Below, piece after piece: positions 1 through 7,505 of a DNA stretch of 64,000 nt. Source of the DNA: Caenicola sp034331105. GTDB taxonomy: Bacteria > Synergistota > Synergistia > Synergistales > Synergistaceae. Made by a program: the position numbers and the translations under genes. Each line of letters starts with the position of its first letter. Position 1 is the first letter of the stretch. The DNA lies in assembly GCA_034331105.1 (NCBI GenBank), contig JAXQGB010000012.1, forward strand, positions 1 to 64,000. The letters are read 5' to 3'. Below the pieces are notes generated by a model. It had not been told where the DNA came from and made no database searches. It saw only the letters and a list, made by a program, of their open reading frames with translations.

Positions 1-118
1 TCCGTAAACCTTATCCGTACTTTTGCTTTTCCCTCTATTCAACTGTCATGGTGCGCGCTGCGGTCTTCAAAAATTCAGTCGCGAACGACGTCGTCAGAAG
101 CGCAACAGGAGGTAGTAT

Positions 119-196
119 ATGACGCCTCTCGAAATTCGTCAAGCACTTTTTAAGCCTTTTTTTGAAGTTTTTTTATTAGGACACACGACCTCGTGA
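119..196 (+). CDS. possible 25-residue peptide
   Basis: Short ORF (ATG to TGA) with a good Shine-Dalgarno (AGGAGG) six bases upstream. The peptide is hydrophobic in its second half (KPFFEVFLLGH). No family is recognised. It lies in an otherwise gene-free first 400 bases, upstream of the two-component pair and on the same strand, so it could be a leader peptide or a chance ORF. The rest of bases 1-401 shows no other gene; it is T-rich just before the response regulator. Only the ORF and its ribosome site are seen; function is unknown. Confidence 0.25.
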   Translation: MTPLEIRQALFKPFFEVFLLGHTTS

Positions 197-401
197 ATCT
201 AACAACTGCCCGCGATTTTAGACTCTCACAACTCAATGCAAACGGCCACTTTCACATTTTTACCAATGAAAGCGCCAAATATTTTTATGAAATTCGTTTT
301 TTTCACGTATAACCGGCTGGGCATTTTATGTTTTTGATTATTGAATGGGGTTTACCGGCCCGTAATTTTCTTCAATACTGCTAGAATATAGTAAGTAAGG
401 G

Positions 402-1067
402 GTGATGGATTTGAAACATCGCGTTATTCTTGCAGACGATCATAAACTCTTTATTGAAGGTATAGTCGGGATGCTCTCTTCTGTTGAAGGAATAGAAATA
501 GCAGGGAAGGCTCATACGGGAAAAGATGCCCTGCAGATGACCCTCGATAAAAAACCTGATCTTGTTATATTGGATATTACCATGCCAGACATGTACGGGA
601 TCGAGGTAACAAGAAAGATCAAGGCTAAGCTTCCTGACGTAAAAATACTTATATTGTCGATGCACCTTGATCTGAGGATGATAATTGAGGTACTCCAGGC
701 AGGCGCTGATGCCTATACATTAAAAGATTCAGAACCCTCAGAACTTATAACAGCAGTTAAAAATGTACTTGCAGGCAAGATGTACCTTAGCTCCAAAGTG
801 ATCAAGCTGCTTGTAAGGGATTACATCAGCAAGCACAGCATCCCCGTGTCTTTAGAGCAGTTGAAGGACCTTTCTGCACGGGAACGTCAGGTCCTCATGC
901 TTATCTCGGAATCAAAGAGCATGAAAGAGATCGCCGAGGAGCTGCACATAAGCCGCAGCACCGCTGACACACACAAGGCAAATCTTATGCGCAAACTGGG
1001 TTGTGAAAACACAAACGAGCTTATCCGTTTTGCCATGAGGGAGGGCATCGTAGACCTCGATGAATGA
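402..1067 (+). CDS. NarL/FixJ-family response regulator
   Basis: Cytoplasmic DNA-binding response regulator, 221 residues, the usual size for the NarL/FixJ family. The N-terminal receiver domain (about 5-120) has the acidic pair DD at 12-13 and the likely phosphoacceptor Asp in VILDITMPD (about residue 58). A LuxR-type helix-turn-helix follows at about 155-200 (LSARERQVL ... EIAEELHISRSTADTHKANL). The start is GTG at 402 or the adjacent ATG at 405, behind a G-rich ribosome site. The stop overlaps the start of the downstream histidine kinase by eight bases, so the two are translationally coupled. Target genes and signal are not evident. Confidence 0.93.
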   Translation: MMDLKHRVILADDHKLFIEGIVGMLSSVEGIEIAGKAHTGKDALQMTLDKKPDLVILDITMPDMYGIEVTRKIKAKLPDVKILILSMHLDLRMIIEVLQAGADAYTLKDSEPSELITAVKNVLAGKMYLSSKVIKLLVRDYISKHSIPVSLEQLKDLSARERQVLMLISESKSMKEIAEELHISRSTADTHKANLMRKLGCENTNELIRFAMREGIVDLDE

Positions 1068-2214
1068 AGAAAACCGAAAACAACAAATTCTTGATGCAAT
1101 ATTTTCGAGCATCTTTGATCCCGTAGCAGTATACAGGGTTGTGAAGGGGCGTTCCGACAGATTTGTTGACCTTGAGTATGAGCGCATAAACGATGCATAC
1201 CTTAATTATTATCTCATCCGAAAGGGCTTTACCGGAAGAGAGGACGTTATCGGACGCCTATACACTGAAGTCTGGGCAGGTGAGGAAAACAGCGGCTGGG
1301 AGGAGTTGATGCTCCGGGTCGCATCTGCTGACTGCGCGAACTTCAACGAATCGACCAACCGTTATGAAAACTCGGGTTATTATGAAGGACAAAGCAGTTT
1401 TATCCCAGGTTATTATCAGATGTTTGCTTTTTCCCCCATTATTGGACATGTTGTCTCAATATTCCGCGACATGTCCGACCTTCACCTAGCGACAAAAGAC
1501 CTGAGCATAAAGGAAAAACAACTTATCGAGTCACGTGAAGGGCTCAGAAGGCTCACGACCAGCCTCACCCTTGCCGAAGAAAAAACCAGACGCTCCATTG
1601 CGACAACACTGCATGACACTCTGGGTTATTCAATGGTATCACTATTGCATTCCATAAAAGAACTGGCGTCTTCAGACCTGAGCGATCAAGAAAAAGAAAA
1701 GCGGATTAATAAAATCACGGCGGACATGGAAAAACTGATCGATGATACAAGGACTTTTACTTTCTCAATAAGCCCTCCCCTTTTGTATGAACTCGGCCTC
1801 GACGCAGCACTTGCCTCGTGGTGTGAGAGCATCAGGAATACCACTGACATAGACTGTATCTTCCGAACTCACGGAAACGAGAGGAAGATCCCGGAGGACA
1901 CAAAGGTCCTTCTTTACCAGATGGCCCACGAACTCCTTGTTAACGTAACGAAGCATGCAAATGCAAGTAAAGTGCTGGTACAGACGAGATGGGGATCAAA
2001 GAAAGTCCAGCTGCTGGTGGAAGATGATGGAATAGGTTTTACCAACGGCACCTTCGAGCAAAAAATAAAAGAATTTTCAGGGATGGGACTTTTCAGCATC
2101 AGGGAACGACTGAAAACCATGGGCGGCAAATTCGACATCGTTTCGGTCCAGGGTAAAGGAACGACCGTCAGTATTCTGATTCCTATAGAACCGTGTGATC
2201 AGCAGCCTGATTAA
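1060..2214 (+). CDS. NarX/DegS-type sensor histidine kinase
   Basis: Sensor kinase partner of the upstream response regulator, 384 residues, with no transmembrane segment, so it is probably cytosolic. Residues 1-140 look like a PAS-type sensor domain. A HisKA_3 dimerisation helix carries the phosphorylated His at about 185 (RRSIATTLHDTLGYSM). The HATPase_c domain shows the N-box (HELLVNVTKHANA), the D-box (VEDDGIGF) and the G2 box (GMGLFSIRERL). This domain set pairs with NarL-type regulators, matching the eight-base overlap with the gene before it. The ligand is unknown; the next recognisable gene on this strand is the small membrane peptide at 2392. Confidence 0.93.
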   Translation: MNEENRKQQILDAIFSSIFDPVAVYRVVKGRSDRFVDLEYERINDAYLNYYLIRKGFTGREDVIGRLYTEVWAGEENSGWEELMLRVASADCANFNESTNRYENSGYYEGQSSFIPGYYQMFAFSPIIGHVVSIFRDMSDLHLATKDLSIKEKQLIESREGLRRLTTSLTLAEEKTRRSIATTLHDTLGYSMVSLLHSIKELASSDLSDQEKEKRINKITADMEKLIDDTRTFTFSISPPLLYELGLDAALASWCESIRNTTDIDCIFRTHGNERKIPEDTKVLLYQMAHELLVNVTKHANASKVLVQTRWGSKKVQLLVEDDGIGFTNGTFEQKIKEFSGMGLFSIRERLKTMGGKFDIVSVQGKGTTVSILIPIEPCDQQPD

Positions 2215-2313
2215 ACATCAAACTCCTCTCATTGTCGCTTTTGCCACTTAAACATAGCGATATCCTTAGATATATTTAATGATTATCCCTGCAAAGAATC
2301 ATACCCTCCCCGA

Positions 2314-2342
2314 TTCCAGCCTCTCTGCCGTTTCAATATAAT
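2314..2342 (+). promoter_or_regulatory. probable sigma70-type promoter for the 28-residue peptide
   Basis: TTCCAG, a 17-base spacer and a perfect TATAAT at 2337-2342. Transcription would begin about 2349, some 40 bases before the small ORF and its strong ribosome site. Confidence 0.5.
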
Positions 2343-2391
2343 GGATCATAGAAATAAAGCAGTTTATGACGGCACAGAGGGAGGAGATCTC

Positions 2392-2478
2392 ATGGAAAAA
2401 ACCTTCATTGCACCCGCGGTGATCGCCTGCATTGCACTGGTCTCGATCCTGATCACGATGTTTAAAAAGGATAGCTAG
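2392..2478 (+). CDS. 28-residue single-span membrane peptide
   Basis: Tiny ORF of 28 codons. Two charged residues flank a Thr at the start, a single hydrophobic helix follows (about residues 5-23: FIAPAVIACIALVSILITM), and the C-terminus is KKDS, so a single-span inner-membrane peptide with a basic cytosolic end is likely. Support for expression: a near-perfect promoter at 2314-2342, a GGAGGAG ribosome site six bases before ATG, and a 13-bp terminator hairpin 64 bases downstream. It stands as an independent transcription unit. It resembles the small auxiliary subunits of secondary transporters in size, but no transporter neighbour supports that. Function unknown. Confidence 0.55.
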   Translation: MEKTFIAPAVIACIALVSILITMFKKDS

Positions 2479-2541
2479 AAAAAAGTCATCTGTTCGGATA
2501 GAGAATGGAATAAGCCCTGTTTGATAAGAGAATATAAATAG

Positions 2542-2572
2542 ATAACAGCTGTCTGCCATAGACAGCTGTTAT
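2542..2572. terminator. bidirectional rho-independent terminator
   Basis: Perfect 13-bp stem (ATAACAGCTGTCT and its complement) with loop GCCAT; T-rich on the + side, AT-rich on the other. It lies between the + small ORF and the convergent DMT gene, so it can serve both. Confidence 0.75.
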
Positions 2573-2600
2573 TCTTTTGTACAATGATGTGGGGTCCGGA

Positions 2601-2945
2601 TCAGTTGGGCCTGAAGATGAAGAAGACAGCGCCAACCATGCATAGTGAGGCCCAAAGATAGTTAAGTGTGAGTTTTTCTTTCATCACAAAGAAGGTAAAT
2701 GCAGCAAAGACACACATGGTTATTACCTCCTGCATGATCTTCAGTTGCGGAAGAGTGTATATCTGATGCCCGAGCCTGTTGGCAGGGACCTGAAAGCAGT
2801 ACTCGAAGAAGGCTATCCCCCAGCTTGCCAGTATCGCGAATATGAGGGGTTTTGCGCTCATGTGCTTTAAGTGGCCATACCATGCGTAAGTCATGAAAAC
2901 ATTTGATACAAAGAGAAGCAAAATGGGGGCAAGGCTGCGTGCCAA
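2601..2945 (-). CDS. DUF486 / DMT-family small membrane protein
   Basis: Inner-membrane protein of 114 residues with four hydrophobic segments, matching the DUF486 branch of the drug/metabolite transporter superfamily (family hallmark near the N-terminus: SNVFMTYAWYGHLK). Members are small and their substrate is not established. The start is a TTG at 2945; no in-frame ATG lies nearby and the reading from TTG gives the family's usual N-terminus. It is monocistronic, with a terminator hairpin just past its stop and 136 bases separating it from hgcB upstream of it. Confidence 0.8.
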   Translation of the reverse strand: MARSLAPILLLFVSNVFMTYAWYGHLKHMSAKPLIFAILASWGIAFFEYCFQVPANRLGHQIYTLPQLKIMQEVITMCVFAAFTFFVMKEKLTLNYLWASLCMVGAVFFIFRPN

Positions 2946-3043
2946 ATTAGGACACCATTCCTTTCTGATTTTGTTCCGGTAGATTATATATCCAAATCAG
3001 TCAGAATGGTGACAACAGGAGGGAGCCGGACCATTAATTATTG

Positions 3044-3070
3044 AAAGCCAGGCGATCCATGCCTGCTTTA
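3044..3070 (-). terminator. weak terminator after hgcAB
   Basis: Stem AAAGCAGGC/GCCTGGCTTT with a seven-base loop (read on the minus strand) shortly after the hgcB stop; the T-run is short, so termination may be partial. Confidence 0.4.
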
Positions 3071-3081
3071 TTCATTCAATA

Positions 3082-3381
3082 CTATCCGCAGCAGCTCGCA
3101 CCTCCGCAGGATGGACCTTCTCGGTCTTTATTCCCGCTAAACATCCCCATGAGTACCGCGTAAGCACAGCCGACTCCGCTTTTTACCGTGATCGCGGAGA
3201 CAGGGCAATTCATCGAGCACGCGCCGCATTCCATGCACATGTCTATGTCGTTGATCCCGGCTTTGTTATTCTTTAAGGTGAAGACAGCATGCGGACAGAC
3301 GATCTCGCACATGCCGCACCCGATGCATTTGTCCGTGTCAAGTTTTAATGTTGCAACGTTCTTTATATACTTAAGCCCCAT
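3082..3381 (-). CDS. hgcB: mercury-methylation ferredoxin HgcB
   Basis: Small 2[4Fe-4S] ferredoxin, 99 residues, that supplies electrons to HgcA during conversion of Hg(II) to methylmercury. Cluster motifs are CIGCGMCEIVCP (Cys 19, 22, 25, 29) and CMECGACSMNCP (Cys 49, 52, 55, 59); the ECGAC form of the second motif is typical of HgcB. Further family marks are the isolated Cys at 72 and a Cys-rich C-terminus ending SCCG with a vicinal Cys pair, thought to bind Hg. It follows hgcA by 21 bases on the same strand. Taken alone it could be any dicluster ferredoxin; the neighbour makes HgcB nearly certain. Confidence 0.92.
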   Translation of the reverse strand: MGLKYIKNVATLKLDTDKCIGCGMCEIVCPHAVFTLKNNKAGINDIDMCMECGACSMNCPVSAITVKSGVGCAYAVLMGMFSGNKDREGPSCGGASCCG

Positions 3382-3402
3382 TAGCCTTCTCCTTTACCTT
3401 TA

Positions 3403-4389
3403 TTAAATAAAAAATGAAACTACTCTTATCAGGATCCCTGCAGACAGAGCGGCCACAATAAGGGGAAGTGAGGTCTTCATCTCTTTTTCCACTCCCGACA
3501 GCGACGTATAGGTAGAGGAGCCGGTAAAGTTCATTGTGAAAAAAGCTGACAGCGCCGGCAGGATCAACAGATAAGAAACGAACTGCAGCCAATTCGCACT
3601 CCCTTTGGAAAATAAAAACAGTACTGCCGATATGGCCCATACAAGCCCTGTTATCATTCCTTTAAAGGAAAAAGCCCTTCCCGGTATCCAGGGAAGAAGG
3701 AGCGGAGATGCAAAAGTGCCCATAAAGACGGAACCAAGCAGTCCAAGGTAATCTGCCCTTTCAACCGGCAGGATACCTAACGCAGAGAGGATGGCCATCG
3801 CTCCAAAGACCTTGAGCATAAGTTCCATTGCGATCACGATCTCCATCGGTGTCAGGACGAGCCTGTCAAGAAGAGAAAACCGGACTTTCCGCATTGATTG
3901 CTTTACCGCCATTGAGTTATCAAGGAAATAGGGAATATCTTCCGACCTTATAGGTCCGTATACAACTTTGAAACCGCTCCTTTTTCTTGCTTCATGGGCA
4001 GAAATTCCCGTCGCGCCAAGCTGCGGCAGTATAAGTTCCCTGTGGGCCACTTTTTCCCTAAGTTTTGTCTTATCGATGCGGGAGACAAGTTCATCGGTAC
4101 CGAATGTCCCTTTGCCTGCAGCGCACCAGACGTTTATTCCCTCCGTATCGAGGACAAGGAGCCATATATCCCTTCCGGCAAGCATTTCCCTTACCCGGTC
4201 TACGGTCATTTTATAATTGGAGGTTACCAGGACAGGAGAATGTCCATCAGGACATCCCATGGCGTAAAGTCCGGCTTCCATTGAGTGATCCATCCTTCCG
4301 ATCCCCCATCTTGCCTTCCATGAGCCCAGCCTGTCTTTAATTGTAAGTGAAGCCGAAAGAGTTTGGTTTTCGCTGCAGCAAGCTGCCAT
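3403..4389 (-). CDS. hgcA: mercury-methylating corrinoid protein HgcA
   Basis: HgcA, 328 residues, transfers a methyl group from its corrinoid cofactor to Hg(II). The decisive mark is the cap-helix motif NVWCAAGK at 86-93, whose Cys 89 is the lower-axial cobalt ligand; this motif separates HgcA from the related corrinoid iron-sulfur protein of the acetyl-CoA pathway. Residues about 1-165 form the soluble corrinoid-binding domain and about 180-328 contain five hydrophobic helices anchoring it in the inner membrane, the full-length HgcA arrangement. hgcB follows directly. The promoter region is shared with the divergent arsenate-reductase-like gene. The ribosome site before ATG is weak. Activity in this organism is inferred, not shown. 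Confidence 0.95.
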   Translation of the reverse strand: MAACCSENQTLSASLTIKDRLGSWKARWGIGRMDHSMEAGLYAMGCPDGHSPVLVTSNYKMTVDRVREMLAGRDIWLLVLDTEGINVWCAAGKGTFGTDELVSRIDKTKLREKVAHRELILPQLGATGISAHEARKRSGFKVVYGPIRSEDIPYFLDNSMAVKQSMRKVRFSLLDRLVLTPMEIVIAMELMLKVFGAMAILSALGILPVERADYLGLLGSVFMGTFASPLLLPWIPGRAFSFKGMITGLVWAISAVLFLFSKGSANWLQFVSYLLILPALSAFFTMNFTGSSTYTSLSGVEKEMKTSLPLIVAALSAGILIRVVSFFI

Positions 4390-4437
4390 TACAGGTCACA
4401 CTTCTTCGTCAGAAAGTTTTGTATAGCTTGTTCAGAC

Positions 4438-4490
4438 TTGATATTTTGCGCTACGGACGTTAATATATACCTCATATAGACGTTTGTCAA
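4438..4490. promoter_or_regulatory. overlapping divergent promoters of hgcA and arsC with palindromic operator
   Basis: On the minus strand TTGACA (4485-4490), 17 bases, TATATT (4462-4467) drives hgcA. On the plus strand TTGATA (4438-4443), 17 bases, TAATAT (4461-4466) drives the arsC-like gene. The two -10 boxes lie on top of each other. A TATAT-ACCTC-ATATA inverted repeat (4464-4478) covers this overlap and is a plausible ArsR-family operator; which regulator binds is inference. Confidence 0.7.
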
Positions 4491-4581
4491 TTTAATCAAT
4501 ATCCCTCAAGGATGCTACAATCCTAACAGCGTCAAAAGCAAATATTGAAACATGAGATCTGCACACATGGGAGGGTCTGCA

Positions 4582-5022
4582 ATGGGAAACGGGAAAAATA
4601 AAGTAATACTCAACTGTACCGGCAAGCCAAAGGTCGCTTTCGTATGCGTACATAACTCCTGCAGAAGCCAGATCGCCGAAGCCCTTGGAAAAAAACTGGC
4701 GGCTGACGTCTTTGAAAGCTATTCGGGCGGGACTGAACTGAAAGACCGCATCAACCCTGACGCGGTCCGCCTCATGAAGATCATCCACGGCATAGACATG
4801 GAAAAAGACCAGTACTCGAAACTGATATTTGATATCCCCGATCCTGACGTCGTGATAAAGATGGGCTGCAATGTGACATGTCCGCCAATAGAAGGCGCCT
4901 ATGAAGAAGACTGGGGACTTGATGATCCAACGGGGAAGGAAGACGATGTCTTCATCGAGGTAATAAATACAATTGAAAAAAAGATTATAGAACTAAAAGG
5001 GAAAATTTCCTGCAAAGAATAG
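4582..5022 (+). CDS. arsC: arsenate reductase-like low-molecular-weight phosphatase (thioredoxin-coupled ArsC type)
   Basis: Low-molecular-weight tyrosine-phosphatase fold protein of about 146 residues. It shows the P-loop CX5R (VCVHNSCRS) near the N-terminus, the CNVTCP segment that supplies further redox cysteines, and the DWGLDDPTG loop with the general-acid Asp, all as in thioredoxin-coupled arsenate reductases. Upstream in-frame ATGs exist at 4552 and 4567, but only the ATG at 4582 has a ribosome site (GGGAGGG, seven bases away). It is divergent from hgcA through overlapping promoters and convergent with an ArsR gene. Reduction of As(V) to As(III) is the likely role; no arsB/acr3 efflux pump was found, only ArsP-type permeases. 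Confidence 0.85.
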   Translation: MGNGKNKVILNCTGKPKVAFVCVHNSCRSQIAEALGKKLAADVFESYSGGTELKDRINPDAVRLMKIIHGIDMEKDQYSKLIFDIPDPDVVIKMGCNVTCPPIEGAYEEDWGLDDPTGKEDDVFIEVINTIEKKIIELKGKISCKE

Positions 5023-5100
5023 AAAAAAGGTCGGGATCGTTGCTTACCGGCCCTGATGTTTATTATTGTCTCACTCATTAAAAAAGGAATTTTTTATGAT

Positions 5101-5412
5101 TCAGCATTTAGTGTCAAAGTAAATGCGCTTTTTGCCTGCGTCTGTTGAGATCCTCTCAATATATGAAATGAATTCCAAAAACTTATTCCTGTTGAGGGAA
5201 TAATGTGTCCATTTACCTTCTTTTCTTGGAACTACCAGACCTGAGCTGCAAAGGATCTTCATATGATGAGAAAGGGTAGGCTGTGAGAGGCTGAAAGCCT
5301 CAAGTATGGTACAGGCACAGAGCTCGCCGCATGAAAGCATGTCAACTATCATTATTCTGTTCGGATCGGATAAAGCCTTAAAAAGCAAGGAATGTTCGGC
5401 GTGATCATTCAT
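5101..5412 (-). CDS. arsR: ArsR/SmtB-family metalloregulatory repressor
   Basis: Winged-helix repressor, 103 residues from the ATG at 5412; that ATG has GGGGGAG eight bases upstream, whereas the longer reading from 5451 would start inside the putative promoter. The metal-sensing segment ELCACTIL sits at the start of the DNA-recognition region (SLSQPTLSHHMKIL), the position and form of the ArsR arsenic site ELCVCD, with two cysteines retained. It is likely to leave DNA on binding As(III), Sb(III) or a related thiophilic metal. It lies just downstream of two permease genes on the same strand but has its own promoter and operator. Confidence 0.88.
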   Translation of the reverse strand: MNDHAEHSLLFKALSDPNRIMIVDMLSCGELCACTILEAFSLSQPTLSHHMKILCSSGLVVPRKEGKWTHYSLNRNKFLEFISYIERISTDAGKKRIYFDTKC

Positions 5413-5434
5413 TCTTCCGTCTCCCCCTGTGAGT

Positions 5435-5458
5435 ATATTCGCACTTGTCAATATTATA
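5435..5458 (-). promoter_or_regulatory. putative ArsR operator over the arsR -10 box
   Basis: Inverted repeat ATATT-N10-AATAT at 5435-5454 (read either strand), overlapped by a perfect minus-strand TATAAT at 5453-5458. A matching -35 is weak. The position suggests autoregulation of the 5101-5412 repressor. Confidence 0.4.
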
Positions 5459-5524
5459 CCGACAACGGAGAGAAATGGTTACTACTATTTAATAATTGCG
5501 TCACAAACAGACCTTATTGTCGTT

Positions 5525-6070
5525 TTATGAACCGTAATTCATCTTTTCGGCATTTTCATATATTTCTCTTATTTCTTCCCTGCTTCCAAGCTTTGTAAGC
5601 AACAACGCGATAATTATTATTCCGGGTATATCGACGAGGAGCCTCGTAAGTGCAAAGGATGCCCCCAGTGACTCAAATTCAAATAGGACCATAGGTATTT
5701 TTGTTGTAGACCATGCACCTATGAAGATCATTACGTTCGAAAAACTGACTCCCTTTTTCATGAATACAGCTGCAACAGGAAAAGCCGCATAGAGCGGGCC
5801 TGCAGCGGCAGAGCCAATGAATAGGGAAAGCAGGACCCCTTTGAGCCCCGACCCCTCTCCCATGTATCTGACCATGCTTTCCCTTGGGACCCATACATCA
5901 AGAAGTCCCAGCAGCACAAAAACCGGCGGGATTATGAAGAGCATTTCGAGAAACGAGCGTACAGAAATTGAGATCGCCTTAATTCCGATGCCCCTGTTGA
6001 AGATAGTCAGCAGGCCGACACATACAAGCACAATAAGGAAACCTCTGTATCTTTTTATCATATTGACCAA
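5525..6070 (-). CDS. half-size DUF318/COG0701 permease, second half
   Basis: Integral membrane protein of about 181 residues with five or so helices, resembling one half of the ArsP/DUF318 (COG0701) permease fold: the loop GPLYAAFPVAAVFMKKG sits where full-length members have a glycine/proline re-entrant loop. The start is most likely the TTG at 6070, nine bases after an AAGGTGG ribosome site and one base after the stop of the preceding gene, so it is translationally coupled. Together with its upstream neighbour it would make one complete transporter. Substrate unknown; the setting suggests a metal(loid) or thiol-reactive solute. Confidence 0.75.
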   Translation of the reverse strand: MVNMIKRYRGFLIVLVCVGLLTIFNRGIGIKAISISVRSFLEMLFIIPPVFVLLGLLDVWVPRESMVRYMGEGSGLKGVLLSLFIGSAAAGPLYAAFPVAAVFMKKGVSFSNVMIFIGAWSTTKIPMVLFEFESLGASFALTRLLVDIPGIIIIALLLTKLGSREEIREIYENAEKMNYGS

Positions 6071-6071
6071 G

Positions 6072-6551
6072 TCAGCCGACCACCTTTCCAATTACATAAG
6101 CCACAAAGAAAGAAAAGATGAAGGCCATAAAATTCCTCAGGAGGGTCATCTTTCTTCCGAAGTACTTCATCTCAACAGGTATCGTTACAACTCCTACCAT
6201 CATCAGGGCCGATATAAAAGCACCGATCTGCATGTATCCTGCTCCTGCCTGGAGAATGAGCGCGGCCGTAGGGAATGCTATAAAACCGGGAATAAGCGTT
6301 ATTGATCCGACCGTTGCGGCCAGGATCACTCCGAGCCAGCCTGAACCTTTCCCTATAAGCCTTGATATAGTTTGCGGGTCCAGCACGGCAAGCATGACAC
6401 CAACAAACAAGATGACCACCAAAAATTGCGGAAGTATGTTGTCAAAAGCCTTCCATCCCTTTTTTAGAGCCATACGCGTCTTTTTTCTGTCTTTGAAAAA
6501 AGAGAGCAGAAGCAACACTATCGTTATCCCGTAAAGGAGATAAGAGTCCAA
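6072..6551 (-). CDS. half-size DUF318/COG0701 permease, first half
   Basis: Companion half-transporter of about 159 residues with an equivalent loop (PGFIAFPTAALILQAG) to the gene that follows. The open frame extends upstream to 6689 inside the universal-stress gene, but a GGAGGT ribosome site points to a TTG at 6551 as the start. The internal likeness of the two genes (each a five-helix unit with an AAFP or IAFP loop) suggests that the full-length permease fold arises from two such units, here kept as separate chains. Same transcription unit as the UspA gene and probably the full-length permease upstream. Confidence 0.75.
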   Translation of the reverse strand: MDSYLLYGITIVLLLLSFFKDRKKTRMALKKGWKAFDNILPQFLVVILFVGVMLAVLDPQTISRLIGKGSGWLGVILAATVGSITLIPGFIAFPTAALILQAGAGYMQIGAFISALMMVGVVTIPVEMKYFGRKMTLLRNFMAFIFSFFVAYVIGKVVG

Positions 6552-6592
6552 AACCACACCTCCATCATTCACTTGTCTCCGATCCTGTAACG

Positions 6593-7462
6593 TTAACAGA
6601 CAGCAAGATCTGCAAGCTCTGTGGGAATTATCATAACCGAAGAGGGTGAAAACTGGGCTACCCGCAATGCCGTAGTTCCAACTCGGCACATTGCGGAGTT
6701 TCCTTTTCCCTGAGCCCCAATGACTGTTAACGATGGACTTATGTTTTCAATGGTTTTAATTATTTCCTCTGCGGGCCTACCAATGGACATGATCAAATCT
6801 GCTTCTTTGATACCAAGCTCAGCAATAGAGCCGGATATTTCCTTCAGACGATCATTTTCGACAGATATTTCCCTGTCGATCTGCTCTTTTGCAGCATACC
6901 TCATGAGAAGATCCATCGTTGTCTTTTCATGTACGTGAAGCAGCGTAACTTTTTCTATCTCAGCCAATTTCTGTTCCGCTATACTTTTGACGGCTTTCAC
7001 TGCATTGTTAGATCCCTCGGAAAAATCAATACCCATAAGCAAATGGCTGAATATATGGCGTCCGGAGTCGTTTTTCCGGCACACCATTACCGGCAGTGAA
7101 GAGAGCTCTAAAACACGTTCCACCGTTTCACCAAAGAGAAAATCTTTCCATTTAGGGTTATTGCCGGCTCCTGTGGCAATAAGGGAGACCTTCCTTTTTT
7201 TAGCTTCATTGACGATCTCATCAAATGGCACACCGGTAAGTATCAGAGGCTCCACTAAGAATCCACGATCTATAAGAACACTATGGGCCTTTTCAAATGT
7301 TTGTTTTTCGTATTCAGAAATAATGTGTTTTCCAAATCTCTCATCGTTCACGTGGAGCAATGTTATTTTTTCTACTTTAGACGGATCCAAAGTCAAGATG
7401 TTGGCAATTACGTCATCGTCTCTTTTTTTAGTATCAACTGCAGCGAGTATCGTTCTCAACAT
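6593..7462 (-). CDS. tandem universal stress protein (two UspA domains)
   Basis: Cytoplasmic protein of 289 residues made of two UspA folds (about 1-143 and 147-285). The second copy keeps the ATP-binding pattern GxxGxG...G(S/T) in IGAQGKGNSAMCRVGTT; the first has a diverged version (ATGAGNNPKWKDFLFG). Universal stress proteins bind ATP and often sit beside transporters as regulators. Here it is between one full-length and two half-size DUF318 permeases on the same strand, with short gaps, so it may tune their activity; that link is inference from context. Confidence 0.9.
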   Translation of the reverse strand: MLRTILAAVDTKKRDDDVIANILTLDPSKVEKITLLHVNDERFGKHIISEYEKQTFEKAHSVLIDRGFLVEPLILTGVPFDEIVNEAKKRKVSLIATGAGNNPKWKDFLFGETVERVLELSSLPVMVCRKNDSGRHIFSHLLMGIDFSEGSNNAVKAVKSIAEQKLAEIEKVTLLHVHEKTTMDLLMRYAAKEQIDREISVENDRLKEISGSIAELGIKEADLIMSIGRPAEEIIKTIENISPSLTVIGAQGKGNSAMCRVGTTALRVAQFSPSSVMIIPTELADLAVC

Positions 7463-7505
7463 CGTGATCGCTCCTTTCAGAGTTTAGCCGACCTATTCAA
7501 TCAGT

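Noticed and set aside
5817..6534. Overlapping plus-strand frames opposite the half-size permeases
   Set aside because: Antisense to two clear membrane-protein genes; composition typical of reversed hydrophobic codons.
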